Source: Trissonchulus latispiculum (lineage: Eukaryota > Nematoda > Enoplea > Enoplida > Ironidae). Taken from it: 64,000 bases of DNA. Position 1 is the first letter of the stretch; the number at the start of each line of letters is the position of its first letter. This document shows, piece after piece, positions 23,301 to 38,300 of this stretch. The position numbers were made by a program, and so were the translations under genes. The notes below the pieces were generated by a model. It saw nothing but the letters and a program-made list of their open reading frames with translations. It made no database searches and had not been told where the DNA came from. The stretch is taken from assembly GCA_030248195.1 (NCBI GenBank), contig JASAND010028112.1, forward strand, positions 124,001 through 188,000, given 5' to 3'.

Positions 23301-26300
23301 CCAAGAATATATATGGTTTTCATAGGCAAAAATTTTTCTATCTGTTGTTATTAAAGCTACAAAACCCCCTTACCAGACGTCAAAGCGGAGAACCGGAAAA
23401 AAAAAACATCACTCTCGTAAGCGATTTTTGGCGCAACTTTTTAACGGAAAGTGGTACGGGGATGAAACTTCGCACACATACTAAACTCGACACGTACAAT
23501 TTTTTGCGCACATAATCTGCGCAGGATCTGCGCAGGAATCTGCGCAGCTTCTGCGCAGCCTTGTTTTACACGGTCATTCGACCATTTTCACTCATATTAT
23601 AGGGGTCGCTACCGCGACCCCTATGATTTTTACTTAACAATTTTTACTGGTACCAGGTGCGCTGCCACGACCGCTATGATACCACAATAGATGCCAGCTC
23701 TTTGCTAAATTCTGTGAAAGATGCTCATAAAACCTATGTAGGTTTTATAGGTTTTATAGAAGGAAAAATAGGGCGCCCGTATAACTAAACACGAAGTAAC
23801 GTTTAACGGTCAGTGCTAGAGGGAGAAAATTTGCATGCATACTAATGATATGCATTTTGCACTCTAATTAGGCGAAAAGCGAGACGACACACAAACGAAG
23901 GCATCTAGTTAGAGGTAATGGCATTTTTTTAGTGGGGGGGGGGGGGTGGGGGGCCCCCACTTTTCAGTTCCCCCCCTACACTTTCGCCCCCCCCCACTTT
24001 TCGGCAAGCCCCCACCCACTTTTTTTGGGGGTCGCCCAAAAATGTCAAAAAATTAGTTTTTTGAGCTCAAATTTTCAAAAAGTTTCTCAATTTTTTGCTA
24101 ATTTATGGACTTATAAGCTCATTTTAAGCTTAAAAACAGCGATTTTTTGCGTTTTTACCTTAAAAATGCTAATTTTTCGCTATATTTTACCTATGGCTCG
24201 CCCCCCGACTTTTCGGAAGCCCCCCCACTTCTCCCTCCCTAGGGGGGACGAAGCTCCCCCCACTTTCAAAACCCTTAAAAATGCCAGAGGTAGGGTCCTT
24301 AAGACTTTAGAAGGGATCCGAAGTTAACGAACCGAGTATACCTATATTTAATGCACAAGTAATCATCAAGAAGTTAGTCTAAGAGTTTTTTATTCTCATT
24401 TGTACATCCTGTTCAAAGTAAAAGTATTCAACTTACTGTTTAGCTTTTTCAAAAATAAATACCATTCCGCGGTAAAATTTATTCATGCGACAGGCAACTA
24501 CCACATGTTCCATGTCAAAGTTGGCCTAAAACAATGGAAAAGCTAGAAATATTTCAAAGCCGGCAGGTCTGCCAAAACCCAACAGAATATCAACCATCAA
24601 CAAAAACTATGTTAATTTTTGGTTCATCACTTAATGCAATAGATTTATCTTTTCTGTCTCGTTTTTAGCCTTTTTCTCGAAACATAAATACGTACCTCTC
24701 TAATATTTTCTGAATTTTTTCTTTATGTTGGCTGCAGATACATGTGTTTTTGCAAATTATTAGGAAGTGTTTATAAATTTTTTCATAGAGATTTTACATG
24801 ATGATCATGATGATACATGCAGGGTTTTTTGGTTTTCGGATATGCGTTAACTTTGCGTCCCGCTAAATTTAAGTTGCGTCTAGTTAAGAAATTTTGCGTC
24901 CAGGCAGAATTCTTGTTTTAGCGTGTCTTTAGTGCAAAAATTATTTTATTTATACAAATTTTAATAATTCCTGTAGTGTAACTCTATTTAGAAGAAGAAG
25001 GAAGAAAATTTACTCCGTATAAGGACATGACGGATGATAAGCAAACAACAACAACAATAACAGCATAAGCGATCAATAAAGTCATGACAGTTATACTGAA
25101 CATAGTATATAAAGCGTCAAAACTTGCAATATAAACACTGCCAAACCTAGACTATTTAGAAAGTAGATGCTGCTTAACGAATGCACTATTACAAGATTAC
25201 CTACAGAATACATGTAGATGCGTCAAATATATATATAGCAATGTTCACAAAAAATCATCCCGAAAATTCACAAAAAATCACCCACCTAGACGGCTAACAA
25301 GCCGCAGCCGGAAAATTTTTTGCATGGTAATAGCCACAAGTCCCAACCCTAACATAAATGTAAGTTTGGCTGCCGAGGTACAACTCCTCCGACTACGGTG
25401 CCCAAAATAGTCGACCCACCCAAAATCGGACCCTCGGACAACTCCGGACCAAAATGGAAATTTTTGTTGGTACTCACTATGGACTTTGCGCAGCCACCCC
25501 ATATTACGCATGTGATATGTCCTAACTCTAAGCTATCGAACCATATATTGGATTCCCTTCCATGTTCTCTGGGTTCGCCACCGGCGGGTGATTTTTTTGT
25601 GAACAAGCTCACAAAAGAAAAATCATTATCAACTTTTTGTAAAATGCGTCTGGGGCAACCGCTAGGGTAAAACGAATGCCAAATTCGAGCTCAGCCACCC
25701 GAAAAACCTATTTAGAGCATGCTTTAGGTACCTCAACCCCCTTCTGGCAGACGGACCGAAGGCCGATGGACCCGGCCCGGACCCTCCGGACCCAGGGGGT
25801 GGCCAGGATCACCTATCTGGGCAAAAGCTGGGCATAAAAACTAATGCCAAATTTGAATTCTACGCACCGAAAAACCTATATAGGCGAGTTTTCAGGCTTC
25901 TAGGACCTTTAAATAAAATTTTTGGTCAATCACGTGACTCCGACCCAGGTCACGTGACCCTAGGCCGTCACGTGACCATTCCAGATACGAAATTACTTCG
26001 CCAAATTGTTTGTTCTGTGCTTAGAGCAATAGAACCCAAAATAAGTGGATTCCTAGCTTCCTGTTAGGTCAAGCACATTGGCCTGGGTAGCCACTTTGGA
26101 CCCGGTGGCCGAGAACCAAAATTCGAAGTTCAGCCTGTGCAAAAAAACTTGGGGGTCCAAATTTTTTTATATAATAACACATTTTTTTGTAAATCGTTCA
26201 CAAAAAAATCACAAAAATTTTTTATTTACACGAGGGCTACCGGCATGAAATTTGCACCTTGCGAAATTGTCAGCAAAAATTCTATTTTTGATTTTTTTGT

Positions 26301-29300
26301 GTGAACCTTGCTATAGCAAGCTTAACAAAAAAAAATCAAAATTCGGTTTTTTGGCTGGAACTTTCGCAAAACTAAATCAAATCGATTACTTTGAGGACCC
26401 ATGGATAGGTCTTGGGCTAAGCTTTAAAACCACCCCAGTTTCATTGCTCTACCACCTACCAGTAAGTTGCAGTAGACGAAAATGTGTGATTTTTTTGTTA
26501 AAGGTTTAACAAAAAAAATCACCCGTTAACAAAAAAAATCAGTGGCGGATCGGATCCCAGAGAGCAGCTAGCAACTTTTTCTCATCAGTTTTGGATAGAG
26601 CGCACTAAATAACGTATTTAGAACCCAAAACCGCTAACCTAGTGCTCCAACTAGGGCAACTGACCCCGCCGAAGTCTTAGTGGTCACTGATGGCCCCCGA
26701 CAGCGTCCAGTATGAAGTCTGGTGGCTCTAAACTGCCGTTTTAAAGGCTAAAACGTTGTTTTTTCGTGTTTGTGAGTGATTATAACCTATTTCCAGGCAT
26801 TTTGGCAGAGAAGCTCAGAACTTCATATTTTGGTGGGGTATGACCCACGGTCACGTGACCCCTGCCGGACCCGTCCGGACCCTCCAGGTACCAACTAGAC
26901 AGTCCGAAGTGGCTATAAACATGTCCTAGGGGGTTTTCCAGGGCGCTGAATTCAAATCTGGCATTAGTTTTTCGGTAACTATGGCCTAATATTGACTTAT
27001 GGGATCACGTTTACGGTCGGACGGTTCAGGCCCGGCTGGTTACCAAGTTGGACTACCAGAAGTGCTAGGCAACCTCAAAAACAACGTATATAAGGGTTTT
27101 CGAGGTCGCTGAGCTCAAATTTGACGTTAGTTTTGCTCTAGCTGTTGTTCTGACTTCAGTAACAAAACATAAAAATGATTTTTTATTTGTTAAAATTTTA
27201 ACAAAAAAAATCACCCACCCCAGGACGGCACAGAGGTCCAACTGGGAGCTTCTATATATGTATCGATAGCCCACAGTCAGGACATGTCACATGCACAATA
27301 TGGGTTGCCTAGGGTTTTTCCTTAGTAAATAGCAGCCGAAATTCGAACTTCGGTCATGAACGTTTTTGAGGTCACTTTTGGGTACCCTCACTTAAAGGTC
27401 TGCCCTGAACGCATGGAGAGGGCCTAGGGGCTCAAACTCACAGGCTGTAATGTCGAGATGTGTTTCTATCACCATGCAAAAATTTGGGTCTCTGCGACTT
27501 TCCTGTGAGTCAGGGTGGGGTGATTTTTTTGTTAAAATTTCGGGTGATTTTTTTTGTTAAGCTTGCTATATACATGTCGGGGGGTCTGGGGAGCGGAGCC
27601 CCCAAAAGTTGAAGAATTTTTTGATATTACAAAATAATCCGTAGTGGAAATGTTTAAAAAGATTTTTTGGCAACTGTTGCATCTAACGAATGCCTTGAGT
27701 AATTTTCGATATTATTGACACTCAATTATTCCGATATTTCAATGTTAGTTAAACTAATTAAAGTATTAAATATTTATGAAATCTTTAGGAATATCATTGA
27801 GAAGAAAGGTAGTAAATATTAAAACATACATCGAAAACTCTGAGAACTACTGATTCTTGATAACAATATTGCAAATGATCACCGGGGGTCTGGGAGATTT
27901 TTTGAAATTACGGATTAAATCCGTTGTGGAAATGCTTAAAAGATTAATTTGGCAAACTGTTACATCTATTCTAACTAAAGCTCCTAACGCTAACGCATTT
28001 TTGTGTTAATTGCATCTGTAAATTTTTGAAATTTGGATAAGCCAGTATCAATAAACAAAGAAGCGTGTATGCTTCGTGCATATAGTATCCACGGCATCTT
28101 CGTGTATCCACGGCAATACAGTGAAGCATTTGTAAATACTATTATTAACGCTAGTTACGATAAATTCATCGTGAATTGCTCGTGCACAGGCCTTACGTAT
28201 TTGAAAATTTCGGAAAAATGGTAGTCTTGCATTATTTGAAATCGCCATTTGTGTATTTTTTGCGAAAAACGCTTTTAGAAGAACCAAAAATTTACAGTTG
28301 TCACAGGTGTAAGATTCATAGGTAAACGCATAGCTAAATAAATTCATGTTTAGTAATGGAAATTAATTACTACGTATCAAAATTATTCAAATTACTAGAT
28401 TAATTAAACCCTATCTAAAAGCATACGTACCTAAAACCTTACGTTCGAATTATTCTAAGTCCAACCTTGCAATAGTAAGACTTTGCTTTCTTTCTCTTTC
28501 AAAGGTTTATATGGTAGCTTTCGAAGGCAGGCTGAAGGTAGGAGTATCTTACGTAAAAGCACGGGATATGCTGATGTTTTGTTATTGGTTAGTGAATTTT
28601 CGTAAGCGTCGTGACTTTGCTAGTTCTTGGAATTGAATTGTAATCGTGACAGTTGATGGATACTTTGTTCCAATTTTCCGAGTTTTTATGTTTCCTGCAG
28701 TATTACGAAACAAGCCTGAAAGTTATGAGTCAAAGCTTCGTCAGCGAAAGAGTTGAAAGAGACCGCTTAAGGGGGGGGTCACTTTGGTCAAAAATCGATA
28801 GTCACGGATTTCGCTAATTTTCACACATAATATGCCCCCATATGTTCTCAAAAATAACTTAGAATATTAGCGTTCGAAACCAAACTGTGACAGAGTTATT
28901 CAGGTTCAAAGCCGGAAAACTTGAAAATTCCGGTGATGAGCCCTGCAAGGTCAGGTGGAGACCAAACGCGACCGAAAACAAGGTGAACCGATACACCAAA
29001 TTAAAGCCTTTACTAAGGTAATATTTAAGTGCAGACGTGGCTCAAGGCCAGCTATCCAGGCGTTCATAATGCATGCTTGAGTGCTGCACTGACCTAACCT
29101 TGCAGGACTGCCCAGTATAACTTTGACTCGTTTTATCTTGCACAGTCAACATTTTAGACCCATGGTTGTATGAGAAAAGTTGCTCCTCGTTCCATTAGCT
29201 ATCGATTGATACCCATTTTGTCTATATTTGGAAAAATTTTAAAATTGACATTTTTCACCTATAAAGATCAAAGGTGCCGCCACAGCAGCATGTTCAATAT

Positions 29301-32300
29301 TGACGAATTGTTGTTGGCTACATTATGTGACAGACATAGACATATTAATTAATCTGCCAAGTTTGGTGATTTTTACCACATAATGAGTGAGAAATTATCA
29401 AAAGAATGTGAACATTATGAAAAATGGCCATTTTTAGCAAAATTAGCTGTTTTTGTGGCAAGTTTTTTGAGCTTACTGTAGATGATAGAAACATGCGAGT
29501 ACTTTCATAAGACGTGGTTTTATGCGTAGAGTGCAGCTATCTATTGGCCGTTCCTGTAGCTTTTGCCAATCGTTCAGGACAAGCAAAAGAGTACCGTAGG
29601 TCCTGTTTTTCATGGTTCAAAAATCGCCAATTTTCCAAAATTCTGACTTTAATAATTCGCCAAAAATCTAATACTGAACAGAATCGATTCAGAGGAGATA
29701 GCTGCACTCTACAATATGTCCTTAATGGTTCTGAAAAGGTTTCAGAGTTCTAACTCTTATACAGCGAAAAATTTTTTTGCCACAAACTTTTTAACCTAAC
29801 TTTTTCATTTTCCTATATTTAACACATGTCGAGGTCACGTTTGAGGGCCTGTACAGAACGATAGAAGCAATATTTCGCAAAACGCTCTTGTCTTGTTTCG
29901 CGGACCCGTGGAGACTACGAAATATGTGAAAATGAGCAAAATCGGAGATGGTCAAAAAATTGGCAAAAAAGTGACCCCCCCTTAAGTTTTTATGCTTTCT
30001 GATGGAAAGTGCCATCGACTTTTTGACAAGAAGTAATTAGAAAGGAGAGATACTGTAGCATGTGAGAGGCGGAGCCAAATGAAGTATAAAAGTCAATGTT
30101 TTGAGTCTTTGTTGGCTGGTGGGCTTTGTGCTGCATACCTGGTTGCTCGTTGCCTTGCCTTTGTCTGTACCCATGAAGTGAACTCTGAACTTGTCTTTGT
30201 TATAACCTGCCTCTGCTTCATAGTAAAAGCCTAGTGTTCACTGATGCCTAAGACGAGCAAAGATCCACAAACCTAACCGTCATAAGGCCTACACGGACCA
30301 GATTTCCACGCTTCCACTAACAGAACTTTCGAAGGACCTCAAGGCCTCGTGACACAGTTACAAATTTGTTAATTTCGGTGTTTTACTTTATTAATAATCT
30401 TGATCCTGCCTGGACTGTTAAATGAGAATGAGAAAAAACGTCCGAAAAAAGTGTTTTTGCTAAAAAATCGCAAAAATCGCTTAAAACTCGCTTTCGAAAG
30501 TACCCCTACGAAAAATCGCTCTCACAAGGGGTACCCAAATTTGCTTTCACAAGGGTCAGTGAAATTTAACTTCCCGTTCAGGTATGGTCTAGACGCACAT
30601 CTGGACGCAAAAAACCTGGATACATGGTGATCAAAGTTTCATCAAATTTGAACCTGATTTGAGCCGTGCGCTAGCAATAGTATCCCAAAACGAATCACCA
30701 CCTTAAAAATATATTTCCGGCAGGGGTAAGTAGCCGGCCGGTCTTAATCACTGGAGATAGGAGGCTGCAGTGCTAATCTGGGTTAGGTATAAAACAAAGT
30801 TTGCACAGAAAACAGCTAGAAACTTAAAAATAAACACAATCACTTTCAAGTGGCAATACTCAAAGAAACAAATTAACCTTAAGTTAGGCGCCGATGGTTA
30901 TAACAGAAGTTGAAGTTAACTTAAATTACTACGAAGACAACAATTCCTACTTGAGGATTTTGCAAATGTTGCATAATCTTTCTTTCCAATTCTATCCTGG
31001 CCTAAAAATTAAAAGAACTGTAAAAATACAATCGAGCAGCATAGATTGCTAAGTGTCAGCAGAAAATTAACTTTGCCAGGGCTTCAAAGCACTGAGCAAT
31101 TTCTAACGAAACTAACACGATCGGTTCGTTGACAGCAAAAGTATGTAACACCGGGAAGTCGCTTTGTTCTTTGCTCTTTCTTTGCCTCCTCCTACCCACT
31201 CATCCCCGCTTTTTAGACTTTCCCCAATCACCTTGAGGTGTCCAGAAAAAGCCAAAGTTAAAGGATTTCCGGTAAAAATTTTCAAAACTTCTCCGGCTTT
31301 GCCGGAACTTTTTTGTCTAAAAGCTTTGGTGCTAAAACCGACTTGTTGAGCACATTTTAGTTTCGTTACAACAGTCTATTAGAATACAGCAAGTGTTACT
31401 GCATTTTGACGATTTTAGACCAATTTAGGTCCCAAATTTTAAATCCCCCCAACTGGTAGGGTTTCCACCCCACATTTTTAGTAACCAAGCAAATCTACCA
31501 TTTTTACAAAACATTTTGAGATCATTATGCTCCGACAATCCCTCGACACATGATAGCCTCTTTATTATCACAGCACAAAAAAGAGACGACTCCCGAATAA
31601 AGAGAGAGGGTAAAAATAACATTTGGCAATCCAGGGTTGGGTTGGTAGGTGAGGCCGCGATTTGAAGTAAATTGCAGGGGGACGAGCTCATCCATTGGGT
31701 CCACTGTTAAAATAAGCCAGCCACTCATCTTAAGGCACATGGTAGCCGAAACGAAATAAAGTAGTAGACTTATATGAATACCATTTTATATAATACCTTT
31801 TCGTCAATACATTGACTAAATTCCATCAGATAAAGCTCAAACAATGTATTGTGAATCACAGAATGACAGTCTTGGCCTTCCTTCTGCAAAAATGAAAAAC
31901 GGGAAACTATAAGTACAACTGAAAAACCCTAAACCCAGTCTACATTGTCAGTGTCATGTTATCAACGTCTAAACCGAGACTAAGTTAGGTTGCTATCTTT
32001 GAACAGACGGAATTAACTCGGGTTAGAGAACATAACCCGAATTTAGTCATTGACAACAAAGACCATAGACGTTCTATGCCGGCAATGAGGAGGAGTAGAA
32101 GGAGCAGCTTGGCCGGCCATGGCTACCACTTAAGCAAAAACCCTGGGCTTATTCTACTGGGGGGGGGCCCATAAACCCCCTTTCCCCCCCCCCCAAAAAA
32201 TCGTCCCCCCCCAAAATCGCCCCCCCCCAAAAGTGGGTGCCCCTTTTGGTACCAACTTTTGCCCTGAAAAAATCGCTCAGAAGGCCAAATTTTCAAAAAT

Positions 32301-35300
32301 TTTCCGGCTTCGCCGGGGATTTTTAGTCGATTTTTTGCTATTTAAGCACTAAATCCGCTTATTTTTGGCAATTGCTATAAAAATAGCGCAATTTTTAGCA
32401 TGTTTTTAGAAAAATTTTGAAAAATTTTCGCCCCCAAAATGACTCGCCCACCGAGGGCCCCCCCAAAGAGCCCCCCCAAGAAAAAATCCCTAGAATAAGC
32501 CCAGAAAACCCGACGGTTGTCGAGGCTGAACGCGGATACGGGTGGAGGGAGGGGGTTTGATTGATGACCATTTGCGGGATACGATGAATCTTCTGGAGCC
32601 ATCTTCTTCCGACAGCTGCATTACGGGTAGGCGGACATCGTTGCAGCTCTGTCCTAGTGACCCCACTGCTGAAGATCTTTGGACTAACCCCATCGAGGTC
32701 GCTCGAGCGATGGGCTTGGCATTGTCGAACTGAACGCGGCTACCGGAGAGGACAACAACAACAACAACAACAACAACCATAGACTTTCACTGGACACGCC
32801 TTACTCAAACTCAAGTCTGGAAAGGCAACAATATTTCAACAAACTTTGCACTTCGTTGAACTTTCCAAACTTGATATTCACTGGACCGGACATCCTCCAG
32901 ACTATAAACACTGTGGGAGAGAAGAATAAGCAGAGGCAACTCAACTAAAGACTTAATCACTAAAATGTTTTGAATTAGTAGATGATTCTGCTCCTGAGTG
33001 GAATCCGCACTTCAGTCTATGGTGAGTTTTGTATGGTGAAAGTCAGGTAGTGTAACAGTAAAGAATTAAATATACTTTCCAGACATCAAGATAAAACCGC
33101 ACTAAGATAGTCAAATTAAGCTATCTTCTGAATCATTAAATCTGAATTTTAACAAACTACGCACTGCCTGAAAGCAAGAGTGCATAATTGCACTATTATT
33201 AAGAAGAAGAGTAAGCCACTAGAGGGCTTCTCTTCTTCGCATTGCGTAACGGTGCTCCGACCACAATACGCGAATGTTCCCCCGTTTGGGGGGGGGGTCG
33301 ACCAAATCGACATAGCATACCCCCCCTCCGTTTGGTGGGGGGGGTATTCAAAAAGAGGTCCCCGTTTGGTGGGGGTGTAGCCAACAGCCAATCAGATTGC
33401 AGAAACCCCCCCTCCGTTTGGTGGGGGGGTAGAGCAGAGGATTACGGTAGTTTTTGTTCTATTCGAAAATGGGTCCCCGTTTGGGGGGGGTCGCTCAAGC
33501 AGGCTAAGTTTTGCTCATTCTGATTGGCTGTTGGCGACCCCCCCCCAAACGGGCAACACTTTTTGTGACCCCCCCCCCCAAACGGGGACCCCTTTTGCAT
33601 ACCCCCCCACCAAACGGGGACCTCTTGTGTCGACCCCCCCCCAAACGGGGGCCCTTTTTCAAAAGCCAGAACCAGTCTGCTCTACCCCCCCACCAAACGG
33701 GGAGGGGGTTTCTGCAATCTGATTGGCTGTTGCCTACCCCCCCACCAAACGGGGAGGGGGTATGATTTGGCGACCCCCCCCCCAAACGGGGGAACATTCG
33801 CGTATTGTGGTCGGAGCACCGTTACGCAATGCCAAGAAGAGGAGCCCTCTAGTGGCTTACTCTTCTTCTAATATATAGAAGAAAATCATGGACTCTTGCT
33901 GAAAGTAAAGCAATATTCAAAAACTAAGCTCACATCCACGATATATTCCAGAAATTCTTGTAACTTCTGAGTATTTCCTAGGAAAACGTGGACAAAATCT
34001 TCAGGCTGTGGAGGTTCACCACCCGAGGAGAGGAAAGTGTCCTCCTCAAAACTGTTCTCAACACCAATTGTTGGTAGAGGGTGCCTTTTCGGAGCGGCTG
34101 TGTCAAGGGTATGAGCAGAGGCACTGGAATTGCTGCACAGAGATTTGATCAACTGAGTGGTCTCTTCGGGCTCGTGCTGGATCAATATCTTACCATAACG
34201 CTTCATTTCTTCATATGCCTAAAATCATAAACAACGAATATTCAACAAGATAACAAAACGATCCATCGTTACATGCAAACATAATAGGGTCACAAATAGA
34301 TAAAGAATTAGTAAAAGCCTTACACAAGCTCGCTGCTATAGCATTTCGAATCCGTTTCACTTGAGCTAGCCTGAAGCCAAATCAAGTCTGCTTAGTGCCA
34401 ATGGAGCTACGGTCATGAAATCAAAATAGACTACACTAAGATACTTCTATTTTGACCTATACATCCCAGCGCTCAGACGCCCATCCCCACCGAGCAATCA
34501 GAGCGATCCACGGTTAGTTTGCATTGGCGGCTTTGACTTGGGAAACTAAACATACGTACCTTAACCGCTCCCAGCCAGAAACTCCTAAGCGTGCGCACCT
34601 CACCCGTCCAGAGATACAGACAAATTCAGTGAAAATCAACGGTCTATCTTATATAAACAACTAATTCAGTTTTGAATATAATACTTTTAATTTTTAGTAT
34701 TTACTATAGGAAACATCAGTAGAAAAGCTGTTTAGTATTTGCTAAAGCAAATCTTGTAATTTTTACAATGCAAAAATACAGTAGAAAAGAAAGAACAGAC
34801 AGAAATGGTTGTCCGTAAGTAGGATAGTGATAAAATTACTTTTAATGGTGTATAATTAAGAAAACAGAGTTTAGACATGTTACCAAGAGTCAGGCGCGTA
34901 GCCAGGGGGGGGACGAGGGGGCATGCCCCCCCCCGAAATCAGAGACAAACGAAAAATTTTTACGAGTAGCAGCTGCGCAAATACATATTTTGACAAATTT
35001 CGCCTGCGGCGCTACTTTTCAACGGAAATACCTCAAAAAGCTCTAGATTTTGCTTGAAAATTTCCACCAACTGTTTAGTTGCGGTAGACGTTTCAGAGCA
35101 TTTTTAGCTTGCTCCCTTCCGAAATTTTTTTCTGGCTGCGCTAGTGCCAAGAGTACATAATATATGAGTATGGCAGCAGGCAGGTTCTCTATTATCAGGT
35201 GCAGGTACATGCTCTGCACGCTAACGGCTGACCCCCCCCCCCAGAAATGCGTATGCTCACTTCAACAAATTTGGACGCTACGCTTGCATGCTGAAGCTCG

Positions 35301-38300
35301 GAAACACAACTACTCAGTTGGTTCAATGTGCGTCTGTTGCGAGCTTTAACACGCAAAGATAGCGTTCTAATCTCTTTGAAGTGAGCATACACATTTGGGG
35401 GGGGGGGTCAGCCGTTAGCGAACATAGCATGTACCTGCAGCTGATAACAGAGAAACTGTCAGCTGTCACACTCTTATTCATTATGTACTCTTGATGTTAC
35501 TGAGGAGTAGTAACTTATTGCCAGTATGGTTTTTTGGATGCTACACAAGCAGCTTTAGTGGAAAGTAAGAAACCCTTTGCTGGTGACTGATCACACCTGA
35601 GCACTTTTGTAGAAAACTACAAAACCTCCAATTTTCATAAAACACTTTTAACGAATGAGCCCGCCACAGGTGAATCAATGACATAGTCTTCTACAGAGAC
35701 AGCAGTATTAAAATTAATTTACTAGAACTTCCGGTGGAGCGAACCTGTTCCTGCGGTAAGCCTTTAATATAGGACAGGGAGTCTTGAAAACGCTTCTGCA
35801 ATTCCAATCGAATCTGTAAAGATAGAGCATGTCGATTGTGGTGTTTAGCCAGGGCCAATGCCTCGTCCCAGTAGCCAGCATTACGAAGAACTTTAATGGC
35901 CGTATCAGCGTCCACCAAGACTTCTCCCTTCATGCTTGCCTAAAAAGAACAACAAAATAAGAAAGACTAACAATGCCCATGGCCTCGGACAATTTTATAC
36001 AAAATAAATGAAAAGGAACGTTGCACTAGTTCAAGCTATAAACAAGAAATAGCAAATAAATTGGAAAAAAGTTAGGTCTTTATTCCTTGATAGCTTAAAC
36101 CAAAATGACAGAGTTACTACATCTAATCACCAAGACTATTCATTTCCAACAAGGTATGCCACAAAAACGGAAATAAAAATTAAAAATTAAAAGTGCATAA
36201 TAAAGTAAAAAATTCTATTACGTTTTAAATTTGATTTTGTCGGATAAAAAGCTATTCAGCAAGAATTTGATTAGAATAATTATGTAATTAAGACTTTGGG
36301 TAAGAAATTTTAGTTTGAGTAGACAAACAAACATAGCAAATCAATTAATACTATTGCAGATCATGACGGGTGATAACTATATACGTATAAACATTACGTA
36401 TAAACATAAATAATTGGTCAAAACTCTTCACTGCCTAATTTTTATCAGCGAATCGGCGAATTTTAACGATTTTAACTTTTGCATTAGTAAATCCTGACCT
36501 TTTTGAAGATTTTTGATGTTTCCAAAACACTTCAAAAGTTTCGAAAAATTTTTCAATGACCAGGGTTTACTTTCGGGGGGGGGTGCCCCCCACTTTTTGG
36601 GGTCTCCCCACTCGAGCATCTCCCCCCCCCTCCGCCCCACCCCACTATTTTGGGCTTCCCAACACTCAGCCTAGGGTACCTAGAAATTGCCAAATTTTTA
36701 GGATTTTTGGTCAAAATGTTACCTAATTGTTCCGTTGGTCAAAACTCGTCTATTTTGGTACTAAAACTTAAGTTTTGAGCAGTTTCAAGCTTAGTTATAG
36801 CAGTTTATTAGTTATATTAACTTAGTTATATTTTTTGCTGTATTTTTAGCATTTTCCTACAATAAACCTTACATGGTAGCGCACCTAAGGATCTTACTAC
36901 TAGCGAAACGTCGCTGGCGGGCTTTGCTGTCAAGATTCCATTTCGATCAAACTAATTTTTTCAAACATCTTTTTGCCTCACAAAAAAAGCCGTGGAACAT
37001 TTTCGCTCATGTTTATAGCACATTCTTTACAGAATTTTGTTAACTGACAACTTCCACTCATATTATATTTTATTATCGAGGGAAGCTAAAATATATTGTG
37101 TATAAATGCGTCGCAGTTAAATATTGCAAAAATTGCATACCTCAATGAAAGACTTCAGTTTTTCTGTGTCGGTCAGTTTCGTATAACAATTTAGTAAAAT
37201 TGTCGTATGATCTTTACCAGCCAGTTTTGCCTTATGTAAAGCTTCCAGATATTCGGTCAATTGCTTAATACGTTGTGTATCCAAAAACTGAAATAAACAC
37301 CAAATAGAAACATTCTACCCCTGGAATCTGCCAGTTGCCGAGCAGTCGTCGTACATTGTCTCTTTTTACATAAGAATTACACAGCAATCACCGGAGGTAA
37401 TGCTTTTTTCAGTAAGTATGATGAGTTTGGAAATGTAAAATAGTTGTAAGATCAACGGACTACCTTCCTTATATAAATGTTCTAAAATTTTGTCGAGTAA
37501 CAATTTAGCATGACGAAATTCTCCAGTAAAATTAGACGACAGAACTCGGCTCAACAACTACCAGCTGTTGTTACGCGTTTCAGGATAACAGCCTATACAT
37601 ATTTTCAGTGTAGTTTAGCTTGCATCGACAAATTTTTATGAAACCGGTACCCACCAGTGGTCCAACTTCTCGTGAAACGTCTTAACACTAAGCCGGTAAC
37701 ATGGCTTTTTCTAGAGATTTAAATTGCCTATAACTGTTTTTAGCTTATTCTTAGACTATATATTTACCAAAGCTCAAACTAACCTTTCGTATGACATAAG
37801 AAGCTTCAAGGCGGCCAATCGTTTTTATATACTGCTGAACAGCGTTGTCAAAATCGTTTTTTCTAAATACGAGACTGCATTATTCGTTAGAGTATAACAA
37901 GTGCTATGTATCACAAGCACCCTCGCGCTCACGCATATTCAAATTGCACACAGTTGATAGCTCGTAACTTACGGAGAACTGATGGAAATAACTCGAAATT
38001 TAAACTTTATATGCAAGACATATGTGGCTAATTTCTCTGTGAAAATGAGCGAAATCCGTCGCCTAAAAATATTTTATGATGGACTCCCCCTTACGGTGGT
38101 GGTTTCCTTTTGTGTAAATTTGGACCTATAGGCTTCAATTCCTTATGAAAGTAGATGAAACTTTCCAACTATGCCAATTTGGTGCTCTTTAACATTCTGG
38201 GACCAGTCTCACATGTTTAGGTGAAAAGATAAGAAATTCTTGGTTTTTGGCATTATACTCTCAGTAGACAGTAGATACATCACATTGCTTGTTATGGATG

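Noticed and set aside
23932..24327. 131-codon proline-rich frame on the + strand
   Set aside because: Lies within the G/C-tract MITE (23918-24287); composition explains it.
31425..31740. Two overlapping minus-strand frames beside VPS11 exon o
   Set aside because: No match to the expected next VPS11 block. The real neighbours (exons o and p) were found on either side.
33149..33797. Proline/glycine-rich frames on both strands (PPKRGPL-like repeats)
   Set aside because: They are translations of the CCCCAAACGGGG blocks and appear on both strands and in several frames.
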